Assembly (NCBI GenBank): GCA_035762175.1
Contig: DASTPP010000171.1
Span: 62,001-126,000 of the forward strand
DNA: 64,000 nt
Source of the DNA: DASTPP01 sp035762175
GTDB lineage: Bacteria > Myxococcota_A > Polyangia > Polyangiales > Polyangiaceae
Direction of reading: 5' to 3'
Shown: piece after piece, positions 34,974-42,403 of the stretch
How the letters are laid out: each line of letters begins with the position of its first letter
Position numbering within the stretch: the first letter of the stretch is position 1
The notes under the pieces: model-generated
Told to the model about the DNA's origin: nothing
Database searches by the model: none
Seen by the model: only the letters and a program-made list of their open reading frames with translations
Program-made: the position numbers and the translations under genes

Positions 34974-35425
34974 TCAACGATGACGACGCCGACACGAGCC
35001 TCGGGCAGGTCGACGGTGATCGTCTGACCGGCGAGAAACCGGTTCTCGACCCGAACCGCGTGCTTCCCCGGCGCGAGCGTCATGATGCTCGTCTGGTCGG
35101 TACCCGCGAGCTTGCCGTCGACGTAAATACGCCCCCCGGGGTAGGCCACGAACGACACGCGCGCCGGCTTCGTCGGCGGCCGCGTCGGCCCGTCGGACGG
35201 GGCCGCCGGCGTGAGCCCGCGTTCGGGCGCGGACGTCGGCGCAGGCGCGGCCGGGCGGGGGCCGCGGGCGCCCAGCGCGCCGCCCACGTGCGCGCGCGGC
35301 GACGGCTGCCGAACCACATGCGCGGCGACGACGGGCGCCGTCGAGCCGGCGCCTGCCGCCGCGCTCGAGAGCACGACGGGAACCGCGCTCAGAGGAAGGA
35401 AGACGGACCAAACCATCACGCTCAT
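34967..35425 (-). CDS. PEGA-domain protein with N-terminal membrane anchor
   Basis: 152 residues. The ATG at 35425 follows GGCGGGAG; the frame is open further upstream but is not protein-like. The N-terminal hydrophobic segment (MSVMVWSVFLPLSAVPVVLS) is a signal or anchor. A Pro/Ala linker follows, then a PEGA domain: VSFVAYPGGRIYVDGKLAGT, TLAPGKHAVRVENRF and VDLPEARVGVVIVEW. PEGA domains bind or display at the cell surface and are often paired with Ser/Thr kinases in these bacteria. It is coupled to the next gene by a 7-nt overlap. Confidence 0.85.
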   Translation of the reverse strand: MSVMVWSVFLPLSAVPVVLSSAAAGAGSTAPVVAAHVVRQPSPRAHVGGALGARGPRPAAPAPTSAPERGLTPAAPSDGPTRPPTKPARVSFVAYPGGRIYVDGKLAGTDQTSIMTLAPGKHAVRVENRFLAGQTITVDLPEARVGVVIVEW

Positions 35426-35614
35426 GCTCCCGCCCTTGGGCTCGTCCGTCAATCGCCCAGCCCTGTCTCTAGGACGATGCGCGCGGCCACGGGCACGGCC
35501 CGACGCCCGTCGCGAGCGGCAAGGAAACGCCTGCCAGCTCAGGTCGGGCGGCACGTCAGCGAAATGCCGTCGGTCGCCGAGCGCCCCGCGCCTCCGCCGG
35601 CCGCGATGAACTTC

Positions 35615-35720
35615 CTAGGCTCTATCGGGCGAATGCGGACCGAGCTCGGCGCCCGAGGGCCGTGACGGCGCCGCGGATTCGGGCGCCGGGCGACGGGAGC
35701 TTTCGCCCGACAGAGCCCAG
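35615..35720. repeat. Long-range inverted repeat beside the palindrome array
   Basis: The arm at 35615-35633 (CTAGGCTCTATCGGGCGAA) and the arm at 35702-35720 pair at 17 of 19 positions across a 68-nt spacer. The right arm ends 8 nt before the tandem palindrome array. The surrounding 35426-35725 region holds no gene. Confidence 0.65.
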
Positions 35721-35727
35721 AGCCTTC

Positions 35728-36180
35728 GAGGTCGTTGACGACCCGGGGGCAAGCTCGGAGCTTGGCCCAAAACCAACAATAGCCTCAAGAACCAAGCTCA
35801 AACCTTAAGATTCAGTCTCCAACGACCCCGAAACCAAGTTCCGAACTTGCCCCCAAGTCGTTGACGACTTCCGACCAAGCTCCGAGCTTGCCTCCAGGTC
35901 GTTGACGACCTCCGACCAAGTTCCGAGCTTGCCCCCAGGTCGTTGACGACCTCCGACCAAGTTCCGAACTTGCCCTCAGGTCGTTGACGACCCCGAAGCC
36001 AAGTTCCGAGCTTGCCATCAGGTCGTCAACGACCCCGAAGCCAAGTTCCGAGCTTGCCTCCAGGTCGTCAACGACCTCCGACCAAGTTCCGAACTTGCCC
36101 TCAGGTCGTTGACGACTTCGAGCCAAGTTCGGAGCTTGCCCCCGGGTCGTTGACGACCTCCGACCAAGTTCCGAGCTTGG
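35728..36180. repeat. Tandem array of 41-42-bp units, each with two palindromes
   Basis: Copies of GGTCGTTGACGACC or its inverse form GGTCGTCAACGACC occur at 41-42-bp intervals (core starts near 35734, 35860, 35901, 35942, 35983, 36025, 36067, 36108 and 36149; a degenerate copy near 35818). Between them lies a second palindrome, CAAGTTCCGAACTTG or variants such as CAAGCTCCGAGCTTG with paired changes on both arms. GC is clearly below the genome level. There are no unique spacers and no cas genes, so this is not a CRISPR. No protein-coding sense is apparent. Confidence 0.9.
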
Positions 36181-36215
36181 GCTGGGCCGGGGCTCGCCGC
36201 CCCGGCCGGGCCGCG

Positions 36216-36917
36216 CTACGGCCGCGGCGGCCCGCGCGTGACGGCGCCGTCGACCGCGGGCAGCGAGAGCGCGGCGAGCTCGCAGGCGAGCAGGAACTCG
36301 AGCGCCTCGACGTGCCGGCGCAGCGCGGCGACGTCGGGGCCCCAGGTCATCAGGCCTTGGCCCTCGAGCAGGCAGGCGACCGAGCCCCGATCGAGCCTGC
36401 CTTCGACGAGGCGCGCGAGCGCGGCGGGGTCGGACGCGCCCTTGCAGATGGGCAGCGTGAGGCCGCCGTCGGGCGCGCCCGGGCCGAAGGCGCGGGCGAG
36501 GGCGTAGCCGCGCAGGGCCAGGCTGCCGCGGCGGGCGAGGTAGCGCGAGAGGACGGTGGCGGCGAGCGAGCAGGTCAGGGCGACGGCGGAGGCGCCGGGC
36601 ACCTTGCGGTAGACGGCGCCGTGCAGGGGCGCGTCGATCGAGGGCGGCGGCCCCGAGCGCTCGAGCCGGCCTTCGTGGTCGGCGACGCAGAAGTCGGCCG
36701 TGGTGAGCGACTCTTTGTCGCGCCCCGCCGCGGTCACGAGCATGCGCCCCTCGCCCGCGCGGGCCGAGAAGCTCGCGCCCGCGGCCCGCCCCCAGCCCTG
36801 CACGTGGCAGAGCAGCGCGAGCGAGGCGAGCTCGGCGGCGGACGCCACGAGCGCCGGCTCGAAGCGCTCGACGAGGGTATCGTCGTCGGGGATGGAGTCG
36901 AAAGGTTCGTGGGTCAT
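36216..36917 (-). CDS. Class II aldolase/MtnB-like protein lacking its metal ligands
   Basis: 233 residues from the ATG at 36917 (frame open to 36992). The fold signature of methylthioribulose-1-phosphate dehydratase is clear: MLVTAAGRDKESLTTADF, APLHGAVYRKVPGASAV, GYALARAFGPG and HVEALEFLLACEL. The HxH zinc pair, normally HTHSPAATVLS, reads LTCSLAATVLS; the third ligand GHG reads GQG; and the catalytic Glu region PSAE reads PSID. All metal-binding and acid residues appear replaced, so the protein is probably not a dehydratase. It could be a pseudoenzyme or bind something else. No methionine-salvage genes lie nearby. Confidence 0.8.
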   Translation of the reverse strand: MTHEPFDSIPDDDTLVERFEPALVASAAELASLALLCHVQGWGRAAGASFSARAGEGRMLVTAAGRDKESLTTADFCVADHEGRLERSGPPPSIDAPLHGAVYRKVPGASAVALTCSLAATVLSRYLARRGSLALRGYALARAFGPGAPDGGLTLPICKGASDPAALARLVEGRLDRGSVACLLEGQGLMTWGPDVAALRRHVEALEFLLACELAALSLPAVDGAVTRGPPRP

Positions 36918-37026
36918 GGGGCCCGCGGCGGCTTCGGGTGCGGCGAGGCCCCGGCCCGAGCGCGAGGGCCGGCGGCGGGTCGAAGATGCCACAGCCGCGC
37001 GCGGAAGGCACGCGCCCCCGCCGCCC

Positions 37027-37152
37027 GCGCGCCCGGCGCCTCGCGCCGCCGCGGGGCCGGGGGGGCGCGTTCAGCGCTTCACGTCGCCGCGCGGGCGGGG
37101 CGGCGCGTTCAGCGCCTCGCGCCGCCGCGCGGGCGGGGCGGCGCGTTCAGCG
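37027..37152 (-). repeat. 38-bp tandem repeat copying the FGE-like gene's 3' end and stop
   Basis: GCGCGTTCAGCGC motifs start at 37065, 37103 and 37141 (period 38), with a diverged partial copy from ~37027. The last copy overlaps the stop (TCA on the plus strand) of the gene at 37147. This fills most of the 36918-37146 gap; nothing else was seen there. Confidence 0.8.
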
Positions 37153-38352
37153 CTTCGCGTCGACGGCGCCGGGGCCGAGCAGCGTGCCGCACATCGTCTT
37201 GCAGAGAATGTCTTTGGCCCCGCAGGTGCAGGCGCCCTTCTCTTTGAGCTCGAGCTTCTCTTTCACCTTCGCGAGCGAGAAGCCGGCGGTCGCCTCGACG
37301 CGCGAGAACTTCCAGTCGGCCTTGCGCTGCTTGGGGGTGCGCGGGTCGGTCGGCTTGCCGTCGGGCTCGGCGCAGCAGCGGAAGCTCAGGTAGTAGTAAT
37401 AGAAGCCCTCGTCGTGCGTGTAGATCTTGGGCCGGCACTGGTTTCGCACGCCCTTGTACCAGGGGCCGCCGGTGTTCACGCTGTCGAACTTGGCGCGCCA
37501 GCCGCCGGTCATCGTCTCGCTCGACGAGATCTCGTCGGCGTTGCCCGGCAGGTCGGCGACGCCGAAGTCGCTGACGCAGTCGGGCTGGCTGCCGCTGCGC
37601 ACGCCCTTCCAGAGGCGGGCGAGCTCGGTCGGGTCGCGCTTGGCGACGAGCCGCATGTTGGGCGCGTCCCAGGGGTGGTCGCCGTTGCACTTCTTCGCGT
37701 CGCGCACATACCCATAGGGGAAGGGTTTCATCTCGGGGCCCTCGCACGCGAACGTCCACTCGGTCTCGGTGCAGAGGCGCTTGCCGACGGCGGCGCACTT
37801 GACCTGGGCCTGGTGAAAGGTGTTCATCACCTCGGGGCGCTCGCCCTTCTTGTTGGGCCACTCGTAGGTGTCGATGCAGTAGCGCTTCTTCACCTTCTCG
37901 CCCTTGCAGCGGCTCGTCGGCTTGAACTCTTCGCACACCGTCTTCTTGTTCGATTTGTCGAACCACGAGCGCACGCACTCGTGCTCGACCTCGGTGCAGT
38001 AGTCGCCGTCGACCAGCTTCATGCCCGCCGGGCAGGCCTTGTCGTCCCCCGCGGCGGCCTTGGCGCCGCTCTCGCTGCCGTACACGTCGTCGGCGCCGTA
38101 GGGGAGCGCCGAGCCGGGCGCCGCGCCGAAGACCGCGTCCGAGCTGTAGGGCCGCCCCGCGCCGGCCGGCGCCCCCCCCGCGCCCGTCGGGGCCGACGCC
38201 CCCGCCGGCGCCGGCGCGCGCGCGGGGTCTTCGTTGGTCGGCGCGAGGCGGACGGCGGCGTTCGACCGGGGCGGCGGGCCCGACGAAGCACCGCCCGAGC
38301 AGGCGGCGCCGAGGCCGAGGGCGACGAGGGCGAGGGGGGCGGCGGTGCGCAT
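37147..38352 (-). CDS. FGE/SUMF1-like domain lipoprotein
   Basis: 401 residues. A lipobox (LGAAC, Cys18) and a long Pro/Ala/Gly linker precede a formylglycine-generating-enzyme-like domain from ~105: CPAGMKLVDGDYCTEVEHEC, KKRYCIDTYEWPNK, GKRLCTETEWTFACEG and the C-terminal GVRNQCR then FRCCAEP. True FGE uses two Cys about five residues apart near this end. Only the second (QCR) is present here, so enzymatic sulfatase activation is unlikely; such domains often bind ligands or display variation at the surface. It is downstream of a paralog on the same strand (146-nt gap). Confidence 0.85.
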   Translation of the reverse strand: MRTAAPLALVALGLGAACSGGASSGPPPRSNAAVRLAPTNEDPARAPAPAGASAPTGAGGAPAGAGRPYSSDAVFGAAPGSALPYGADDVYGSESGAKAAAGDDKACPAGMKLVDGDYCTEVEHECVRSWFDKSNKKTVCEEFKPTSRCKGEKVKKRYCIDTYEWPNKKGERPEVMNTFHQAQVKCAAVGKRLCTETEWTFACEGPEMKPFPYGYVRDAKKCNGDHPWDAPNMRLVAKRDPTELARLWKGVRSGSQPDCVSDFGVADLPGNADEISSSETMTGGWRAKFDSVNTGGPWYKGVRNQCRPKIYTHDEGFYYYYLSFRCCAEPDGKPTDPRTPKQRKADWKFSRVEATAGFSLAKVKEKLELKEKGACTCGAKDILCKTMCGTLLGPGAVDAKR

Positions 38353-38498
38353 GGACCCTCCGAGCTACCCCGTTTCGGGCGCGCGCTCGAAAATTTTTGC
38401 ACGGGAGCCGCCGCCCCCGGCCCCCTCTGCCCCGCGCCCCTCGTTGCCGCGGCGCATCGCACCGCTCGGGCAGAGCGCCCGGCCCCCCGCCGGGCGCC

Positions 38499-39398
38499 CT
38501 ACCGGCCGAAGGCCTCGGCGCAGCAGCGGAAGCCCGTCTCGGTGCCCTTGTAGAAGCGGTCGTGGGCGGTCTGGTTGGCGCGGCAGTTGTTGCGGCTGGG
38601 CTGCCAGTAGGCACCCTTCATGGCGGGGCGGGGCGCGCCGTGGCGGTCGGAGCCGTCGATGGTTGTCCACTCTTCGAGGTTGCCGCTCAAATGGTGGACG
38701 CCGAAGGGGCTGACGCAGCGGGGGTGGTCGTCGGGGCCGGCGCGCAGATCGCGCAGGCGGCGGGTCGGCGTGTAGATGTCGACCCGGTCGGCGTTGCAGG
38801 CGGCGGCGTCGCGCGTCCAGCCGTAGGGGTAGGGCCGCATCTCTTCGCCCTCGCAGGCGAACTGCCACTCGCTCTCGAGGCAGACGCGCTTGCCCAGGGC
38901 CGAGCAGGTCGCGTCCGCGTCCGTCCAGGACTGAACGGACGCGGGCACCTTCTCGCCGGGCCGGGCGTACTCGTCGCGGTCGATGCAGAAGCGCTTGTGC
39001 TCGCGGCGGCCGACGCAGGTCGCCTTCGTGTACTCGGCGCAGCGGTAATAGGCGTAGCGCCCCTCGGACTCGAGCCAGTGCTTGCACTCGTGCTGCACGT
39101 CGGTGCAGTACTCGCCCTCGACGAGCACCATCTCGGCCGGGCAGGCCGGGGCGCCTTGAGGGGGGTCGTGCAGCTCGATCGAGGCGAGCTCGATCGAGGG
39201 CGCCTGCGGGGCGCCGGGCGCGCGGGCGGGCGATGCCGCCGCGGGGCGCGCGAGGAACGAGGCGCCGACCTGGCCGCCGAGGGCGAAGACACCGCGCGAG
39301 GCGACGGGGTAGAGGGCGGTGAGGGCCCGCGCGACGACGACGCCCTGCACGAGGGAGATGGCGCCGAGGGCCCAGGCGTTGAAAAGTCGTGCTCGCAT
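38499..39398 (-). CDS. FGE/SUMF1-like domain protein, membrane-anchored
   Basis: 299 residues from the ATG at 39398. The hydrophobic N terminus (AWALGAISLVQGVVVARALT) is an anchor or signal. The FGE-like domain repeats the layout of the neighbouring paralog: CPAEMVLVEGEYCTDVQHEC, HKRFCIDRDEYARPGEK, GKRVCLESEWQFACEG, VSPFGVHHLSGNLEEW, then NNCRANQTAHDRF and GFRCCAE. As in the paralog, the first of the two FGE catalytic Cys is missing. The two genes probably arose by duplication and may share a transcript. Substrate or ligand unknown. Confidence 0.85.
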   Translation of the reverse strand: MRARLFNAWALGAISLVQGVVVARALTALYPVASRGVFALGGQVGASFLARPAAASPARAPGAPQAPSIELASIELHDPPQGAPACPAEMVLVEGEYCTDVQHECKHWLESEGRYAYYRCAEYTKATCVGRREHKRFCIDRDEYARPGEKVPASVQSWTDADATCSALGKRVCLESEWQFACEGEEMRPYPYGWTRDAAACNADRVDIYTPTRRLRDLRAGPDDHPRCVSPFGVHHLSGNLEEWTTIDGSDRHGAPRPAMKGAYWQPSRNNCRANQTAHDRFYKGTETGFRCCAEAFGR

Positions 39399-39616
39399 GA
39401 CCGTCGTGGCAACGTGGACGGGCGGTCGGCCCGCCAGAAAGCGCAAGAAAAGGTCGGGCTGCGGGTACGGCGGGTGCGGCGGGTACGGCGAGGCCTCGGG
39501 GGCCGGACAGGGGGGGCGAGCGCGCCGGGGCGGGCCCCCCCCCCTGCATAGGGACTTTCGCAGCTAGCCCGGCACGCCGCGTAAGGCAAGCGTTACCGCC
39601 CCCCGCGGGCGAGCTT

Positions 39617-39662
39617 CGGGGGCGCCGGGGGGGGGCGCCGGGGGGGGGCGCCGGGGGGGGGC
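39617..39662 (+). repeat. G-tract array, potential G-quadruplex
   Basis: Three successive runs of 9 G separated by CGCC, preceded by a run of 5 G, lie on the plus strand upstream of the lipoprotein gene at 39701 and in the divergent promoter region (39399-39700) of the FGE-like gene. Four G-tracts with short loops can form an intramolecular quadruplex. The run lengths may include sequencing error. Confidence 0.6.
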
Positions 39663-39700
39663 GGGCCCTCAGGCCCTTTCGACGCCGGGCGAGCTGTGTC

Positions 39701-40465
39701 ATGTCAACACTCATGTCCGCCCGAGCTTCGACCCCCGAACGTACCTTGGCCTCGCCCCCCGCCCGCCTCGGGGTGGCCCTCTTGCTAGGCGCGAGCGTCG
39801 CGCTCGCCGCGTGCTCGAAGAAGAACGAAGAGCCGACGGCGTCGGTGCCCTACGACTCGAGCAAGGTCGAGAAGAAGGCGCCGGGGGCGGCGGCCGCGGC
39901 CGACGACTCGGCGGGCAAGCCCTCGGTGGGAGAGCGCGTGGTCCAGGCGCAGGCGTCGGCGCGGGCCGAAGCGGCGATGAAGGGCGTCTTGCGCTGGAAC
40001 GACCCGGCCGGCTGGACGCGCAACAAGCCCTCGAACCCGATGCGCGTCGCCGAGTACGTCATACCGAAGAAGGGCAAGGACACCGAGAACGCCGAGATGG
40101 TGGTCAACACCTTCACGAGCGGCCCGGGCAACACGGTCGAGGCGAACATCGACCGCTGGGTGCGGCAGTTCGAGCCCGAGGGCAGCAAAGAAGAGGTCGT
40201 CAAGAAGGACCGCGAGGTCAAGGGCCTCAAGGTGCACACGGTCGCGATGAACGGCACCTACAAGGGCATGATGATGCCCGGCAGCGCCGCGTCGAAGCCG
40301 AAAGAGCACTACCGCCTGGTCGGCGCGGTCGTCGAGGTGGGCGGCGGGCTCTGGTTCTTCAAGCTGACCGGGCCCGAGGCGACGGTGAAGGCGGCCGAGG
40401 CCGACTTCGACAAGCTGCTCGAGTCGCTGCGCAAGTCCGACGAGCCGGCGGGCGGGGCGCCGTGA
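39701..40465 (+). CDS. Lipoprotein of unknown function
   Basis: 254 residues. Lipobox VALAAC (~38). A charged Lys/Glu/Ala linker leads to a domain starting LRWNDPAGWTRNKPSNPMRV with AEYVIPK, NTFTSGPGNTVEANIDRWVRQF, KVHTVAMNGTYKGM and LWFFKLTGPEATVKAAEADF. That order (PxGW, then GxxxNIxRWxxQF, then FKLxGPxxxV) is a recurring small domain in planctomycete and myxobacterial lipoproteins, with no assigned function that I know. ATG 39701 or 39713 could be the start. The stop overlaps the next GTG. Confidence 0.8.
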   Translation: MSTLMSARASTPERTLASPPARLGVALLLGASVALAACSKKNEEPTASVPYDSSKVEKKAPGAAAAADDSAGKPSVGERVVQAQASARAEAAMKGVLRWNDPAGWTRNKPSNPMRVAEYVIPKKGKDTENAEMVVNTFTSGPGNTVEANIDRWVRQFEPEGSKEEVVKKDREVKGLKVHTVAMNGTYKGMMMPGSAASKPKEHYRLVGAVVEVGGGLWFFKLTGPEATVKAAEADFDKLLESLRKSDEPAGGAP

Positions 40466-41331
40466 GCGCGGGCGCCTCGCGCTCGCGCCTCGAGCGGGCG
40501 GGCGCGCCGCCGCTCGCCTACGCGCTGCACCTGCCCGCGGGCGCGCCGAAGGGCGCCGCCCTGGTCGTGCACGGCTACGCCGAGCACATGGGGCGCTACG
40601 ACGAGGTGGTCGAGGCGCTCACCGGCCGCGGGGTCGCCGTCGGCACCTTCGACCTGCGCGGCCACGGCAACTCGGGCGGCCCCCGGGGCTACGTCGACCG
40701 CTTCGCCGACTTCTTGCGCGACGTCGACGACGTGCTCGGGGCGCTCGGCAACGAAGACGCGTGGCGCGGGGCGGGGCCGCCGGTGCTGCTCGGCCACAGC
40801 CTGGGGGGGCTCATCGCCTTCCACGTCGGGCTCGCCGACCCGGGGCACGTGCGCGCGCTCGTGCTCTCGTCGCCCTACTTCGGGCTCGCGCTGCGCGTGC
40901 CGGCGGTCAAGCGCCTGGCCGCGCAGGCGCTCTCGCGCGTCCGGCCCGCCTTCTCGCTGCCGAGCGGCCTGCGCGGCGCCGACGTGACGACCGACCCCGA
41001 GCGCGCCCGCGCCTACGACGACGACCCGCTCGTCTTCCCCAACGCGACGGCGCGCTTCTTCACCGAGTCGCTCGCCGCGCAGGTGCGCGCGCTCGAGCAC
41101 GCGCCCTCGCTGCGCCTGCCGCTGTTCGTGCTGCAGGCGGCCGACGACCGGGTCGCCTCGGCCGCCACGAGCCGCGCCCTCTTCGAGCGCGTCGGCTCGC
41201 TGCGCAAAGAGTACCGCTCGTGCGAGGGCTGCTACCACGAGATCTTCAACGAGCGCGGGCGCGACCGGTGGGTGCGCGAGGCGGCCGACGCGGTGCTCAG
41301 CTTCTGCGGGGGCGAGGTCAAGAAGGCCTGA
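40462..41331 (+). CDS. Lysophospholipase / monoacylglycerol lipase-like alpha/beta hydrolase
   Basis: 289 residues, GTG start overlapping the lipoprotein stop (GTGA). It is typical of the Hydrolase_4 (serine aminopeptidase S33) lipases: VVHGYAEHMGRYDEV, FDLRGHGNSGGPRGYVDRF, the nucleophile elbow LLGHSLGG, LVLSSPYFGL, the acid in LQAADDRVAS and the catalytic His in GCYHEIFNE. Such enzymes hydrolyse monoacylglycerols or lysophospholipids at membranes. No signal peptide. Co-translation with the lipoprotein gene is inferred from the overlap. Confidence 0.9.
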   Translation: MSAGASRSRLERAGAPPLAYALHLPAGAPKGAALVVHGYAEHMGRYDEVVEALTGRGVAVGTFDLRGHGNSGGPRGYVDRFADFLRDVDDVLGALGNEDAWRGAGPPVLLGHSLGGLIAFHVGLADPGHVRALVLSSPYFGLALRVPAVKRLAAQALSRVRPAFSLPSGLRGADVTTDPERARAYDDDPLVFPNATARFFTESLAAQVRALEHAPSLRLPLFVLQAADDRVASAATSRALFERVGSLRKEYRSCEGCYHEIFNERGRDRWVREAADAVLSFCGGEVKKA

Positions 41332-41351
41332 TCCCGGCGGCGGGTGACCTG

Positions 41352-41380
41352 GCGGCCCCGGATTTTGAGTCCGGGGCCGC
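41352..41380 (+). repeat. 11-bp-stem palindrome at the left edge of a gene remnant
   Basis: GCGGCCCCGGA and TCCGGGGCCGC are perfect reverse complements around TTTTGAG, 20 nt after the hydrolase stop. It may terminate that operon. It resembles the first hairpin of the dispersed element copies. Confidence 0.6.
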
Positions 41381-41479
41381 GGCCGAGCGAACGCATCCGC
41401 CGCGGGTAGGAAGGGCCGTCGAAGGCCGCTGCCCGAGGCGTCGGCGGCGCGGGTGTGGCCGCGGCGCTGCGCGAGGCGG

Positions 41480-41665
41480 GCCATCCAAGAAGCCGCGAGC
41501 GAGGCCATCGTGGGTGCGGGCGCCACCATCACCCACCACCACGCGGTCGGTCGCCTGCACCGGCCCTGGTACGAGCGCGAGCGGCCGGCGGCGTCCGGGG
41601 CGGCGCTCGGGGCGGTGAAAGCGGCATTCGACCCGGCGGGGGTCATGAGCCCGGGGGCGCTCTTG
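41480..41665 (+). pseudogene. C-terminal remnant of an alkyl-DHAP synthase-like FAD oxidase
   Basis: One frame reads AIQEAASEAIVGAGATITHH then HAVGRLHRPWYERERP and AVKAAFDPAGVMSPGALL. This is the C-terminal end of alkyldihydroxyacetonephosphate synthase-type flavoproteins, whose active site carries the HHHAVG motif. The upstream FAD-binding ~400 residues are missing: the 150 nt between here and the lipase gene hold no matching frame. The frame runs on past the natural end to 41842 without homology. It is a truncated, nonfunctional fragment. Confidence 0.75.
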
Positions 41666-41739
41666 CCGGAGCCCGAGCCCGGCCCCGACGGAAGCGTGGG
41701 GGGTTCGGGCGGGCGCCCTTCGCTTCAATCAAATCGCGT

Positions 41740-41774
41740 GCCGGCCCCCGCGCGCCGGGGGCGCGCGGGGGCCG
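41740..41774. terminator. Strong 15-bp-stem hairpin
   Basis: CCGGCCCCCGCGCGC pairs perfectly with GCGCGCGGGGGCCGG around the loop CGGGG, between the gene remnant and the next gene. It probably terminates transcription. There is no T-tract. Confidence 0.65.
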
Positions 41775-41870
41775 GGCGGACGCCGCGCGTCAGCGACGCA
41801 AAAGCGCGCGAAGCGTTTGCGCGAAGGCCTTGCGCATCGTAGGTGAAACTTACCGCAGCGAGGTGGCACG

Positions 41871-42335
41871 ATGTTCGGAACGTTCTTTTGGTCGTTTGTA
41901 CTCGCCATCGCCCTCTGGTCGCTCATCAAGCGCTTCCGCCGCGCCGCCGAGAAGCGCAAGCCGGTGCGCGAGCGGCACGCGCTCGACGCCTGGGTCGAGT
42001 CGGTCGTCGCGTCCGAGCTCGCGCAGCGCATCCCGTGGGACGAGGGCGAGCTCGTCAAGACCTTGCGCGAGAGCCCCGAGCCCGCCGTCGTCGGCGCGAT
42101 CGAGAAGGCGGTGCGCTCGGTCGAGCTTCGCTTCGCGCGCATGCCGCTGGGCGCCGAGGCCGAGGTGAGGGTCGACGTGGCGTTCGAGCGGGGCGAGAAC
42201 CACCAGGCGACCAAGCGCCTCCGGTGGGACGAGCTGCCCGAGGTCGTGCGGCACGAGTTCGAGACCAAGGGCGCGTCGGTGGTGTTCCGCCGCTGGCAGC
42301 TGCCCTGGTCGAGCACGCCGACCTGGGCGGCCTGA
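41871..42335 (+). CDS. Small single-TM protein of unknown function
   Basis: 154 residues. ATG preceded by GAGGTGGCACG. An N-terminal TM helix (FGTFFWSFVLAIALWSLIK) is followed by a basic stretch and a soluble cytoplasmic domain with DAWVESVVASELAQRIPWDE, VRSVELRFARMP and EAEVRVDVAFERGENHQ. No family recognised. The 200 nt after the stop hold the second copy of a 48-bp repeat and the next promoter. Confidence 0.75.
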   Translation: MFGTFFWSFVLAIALWSLIKRFRRAAEKRKPVRERHALDAWVESVVASELAQRIPWDEGELVKTLRESPEPAVVGAIEKAVRSVELRFARMPLGAEAEVRVDVAFERGENHQATKRLRWDELPEVVRHEFETKGASVVFRRWQLPWSSTPTWAA

Positions 42336-42355
42336 GACGGGCGGCGGGTGCCCTC

Positions 42356-42403
42356 GCACGCCCTCTGGGCACCCTGACCTCGCCTCCGGCTCCGACATCC
42401 GGG
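42356..42403 (+). repeat. 48-bp dispersed repeat, copy B
   Basis: Aligns with 29020-29067 (shared GGGCRCCCTGASCTCGCC and ATCCGGG blocks). It lies 20 nt after the stop of the preceding gene, in the same orientation as copy A relative to its upstream gene. Confidence 0.6.

Noticed and set aside
35728..36180. CRISPR array
   Set aside because: Units repeat head to tail at 41-42 bp with no unique spacers, contain palindromes, and there are no cas genes in the window.
41332..41479. Upstream portion of the alkyl-DHAP synthase in a shifted frame
   Set aside because: No frame shows the FAD-binding motifs expected; the stretch contains a palindrome and unrelated sequence.
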